Source of the DNA: Prorocentrum cordatum
Lineage: Eukaryota; Sar; Dinophyceae; Prorocentrales; Prorocentraceae
Assembly (NCBI GenBank): GCA_963575745.1
Contig: CAUYUJ010001348.1
Location: 1-64,000, forward strand
Reading direction: 5' to 3'
DNA length: 64,000 bases
Each line of letters opens with the position of its first letter. Within the stretch, counting starts at the first letter, position 1. This document shows, in pieces, positions 63,113-64,000 of this stretch. Below the pieces are notes generated by a model. That model made no database searches. It worked only from the letters and a program-made list of their open reading frames with translations, and had not been told where the DNA came from. The position numbers and the translations under genes were made by a program.

Positions 63113-63670
63113 TCACTGGGGCACGCCTCCCGCGGCCGCCGCCGCTGCAGGCTCGGCCTGGGTTGCCTCGCGGGCTGCCCTGGCCGCCTCCAGCTTGACC
63201 GCCGAGTTGCGTGCTGCCGCCTCCTGGATCCTCTTCTCGTTGTCCTCGGTGGACTCCTCAGGCGCCGCGGGGGCTGCTGCTGGGCGGCTCGCCGCAGCGC
63301 CCTGGCCCTGCCCCTCCTGGGGCGCGGCCGCCGCGGAGTCGCCCTCGGTGCCCTTCCTCTTCTTCTTCATCCTGTCGGAGATGACTTCCTTGAGCTGCGC
63401 CATGCGCGCCTGCCAGTCCTTCACCTCCGAGTGCTTGCCCTCCGCAAGCTGCTGGGCCTCGCGGAGCTGCCTCTCCAACTCCTTGAGCTTGTCCTTCTCG
63501 CCGCCCTCGCAGTCAAGCTGGTCGAGCTCCTTGAAGAACGTGTCATCTATGTCGAGCCTGAACAACACCTTGTCGGCAGGTGCTGCATCTGGGGTCGGAG
63601 GCACGACCCCCATCTGCTTGGCCAAGATGATCGCCGCTGTCTTCCTTGCCTCTTCGCATCGAGCAAGAAT
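63113..63670 (-). CDS. ORF1 of LINE L3, coiled-coil protein
   Basis: Reads IILAKQMGVVPPTPDAAPAD, FKELDQLDCEGGEKDKLKEL, then a highly charged coiled coil (LEEAQQ-type heptads to about ISDRMKKKRKG) and an Ala/Glu-rich end (AAREATQAEPAAAAAAGG) before TGA 63113-63115. Likely start at the in-frame ATG of KQMGVV (about 63613) or further upstream toward the (GGA)n tract. It shares its frame with the downstream EN-RT frame, separated only by that TGA. By position and coiled coil it is the ORF1-type RNA-binding or assembly protein (inferred). Confidence 0.6.
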   Translation of the reverse strand: MLARCEEARKTAAIILAKQMGVVPPTPDAAPADKVLFRLDIDDTFFKELDQLDCEGGEKDKLKELERQLREAQQLAEGKHSEVKDWQARMAQLKEVISDRMKKKRKGTEGDSAAAAPQEGQGQGAAASRPAAAPAAPEESTEDNEKRIQEAAARNSAVKLEAARAAREATQAEPAAAAAAGGVPQ

Positions 63671-63762
63671 AGGAGGAGGGGGGGGAGGGGGGGGAGGAGG
63701 AGGAGGGGGGGGAGGGGGATGGGCGGGGGGCGAGGACGAGGAGGAGGAGGAGGAGAAGGAGG
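63668..63762. repeat. (GGA)n / G-rich microsatellite
   Basis: GGA and GGGG runs immediately 5' (coding sense) of the L3 ORF1. Beyond it, 63763-64000 shows no recognisable gene before the window ends. Confidence 0.93.
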
Positions 63763-64000
63763 GGCGTGGAATGTGCAGTTTCAGAAGGCCTTACGGTTGC
63801 CACAGTGGAAACTCTGGAACGGGCGGCCGCGCCCTGCTCGACTGTTAGCGCGGGCCGAGCGCCATCTAAGTTGTCTGGCCCCTGCCCCTCCCCGCGCGAC
63901 CGAGATGAGAGCAGGGCCATTTCATAGCGGGGTCGGAGCTTTCTAAGCTTGTCACCCGCGTCGAGAATGATTTCGGTCGGCGCCCCGGATCGCGCGCGCC

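Noticed and set aside
59060-63115. Reassigned stop codons (TGA/TAG read as sense)
   Set aside because: L3 also has a frameshift and a changed RNase H aspartate, so ordinary decay is simpler; known dinoflagellate nuclear genes, apart from some parasitic Amoebophrya, use the standard code.

Overview
The window looks like nuclear DNA of a dinoflagellate alga. The strongest evidence is at 32383-32412, a relict double copy of the dinoflagellate spliced leader followed by a decayed retroelement mRNA. Other support is GC-rich, microsatellite-laden DNA with no compact genes, and several LINE-type (non-LTR) retroelements with endonuclease, reverse transcriptase, zinc-finger and RNase H modules. The species cannot be fixed from the sequence. 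I see no convincing intact host gene, tRNA or rRNA.

Layout. 1-13 kb is microsatellites, (GGA)n and G-rich tracts, a 12-bp AGCT-rich array and minisatellites with periods of about 89, 160 and 220 bp. A broken helicase C-terminus lies at about 13.4-14.26 kb, followed by a ten-unit tandem array (14.8-16.1 kb) with a nested 9-bp repeat. From 16 to 32 kb come a 42-bp repeat split by an (ACC)n block, further copies of the 89-bp family in both orientations, a duplicated segment, a cluster of perfect palindromes, and AT-rich stretches.

The right half (32.4-64 kb) is almost entirely retroelements. The first is a plus-strand relic headed by the spliced leader (32.4-34.6 kb). The rest lie on the minus strand: an ORF1 fragment (34.9-36.0 kb), a decayed EN-RT-zinc-finger element (36.1-40.0 kb), a giant element of about 16 kb (40.4-56.4 kb) bracketed by (GA)n tracts, a loose RNase H fragment (56.6-57.55 kb), and an EN-RT-RNase H element broken by stops and a frameshift (57.9-63.7 kb).

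The giant element is the centrepiece. ORF1 (about 855 aa, coiled-coil end) and ORF2 (about 4250 aa) share one reading frame and are separated by a single TGA. ORF2 carries hydrophobic segments, an ADP-ribosyltransferase-like segment, a cysteine cluster, a possible ubiquitin-like segment, an APE-type endonuclease, a reverse transcriptase with an FVDD motif, a zinc knuckle and a complete RNase H. Scattered through both ORFs is an apparently undescribed family of about 15-18 short DNA/RNA hairpins. Their loop core is constant (CTGAAG, most often GGGCTGAAGCCGC), but each stem is different and self-complementary. The core falls in all three reading frames, so it is conserved as nucleic acid, not as peptide.
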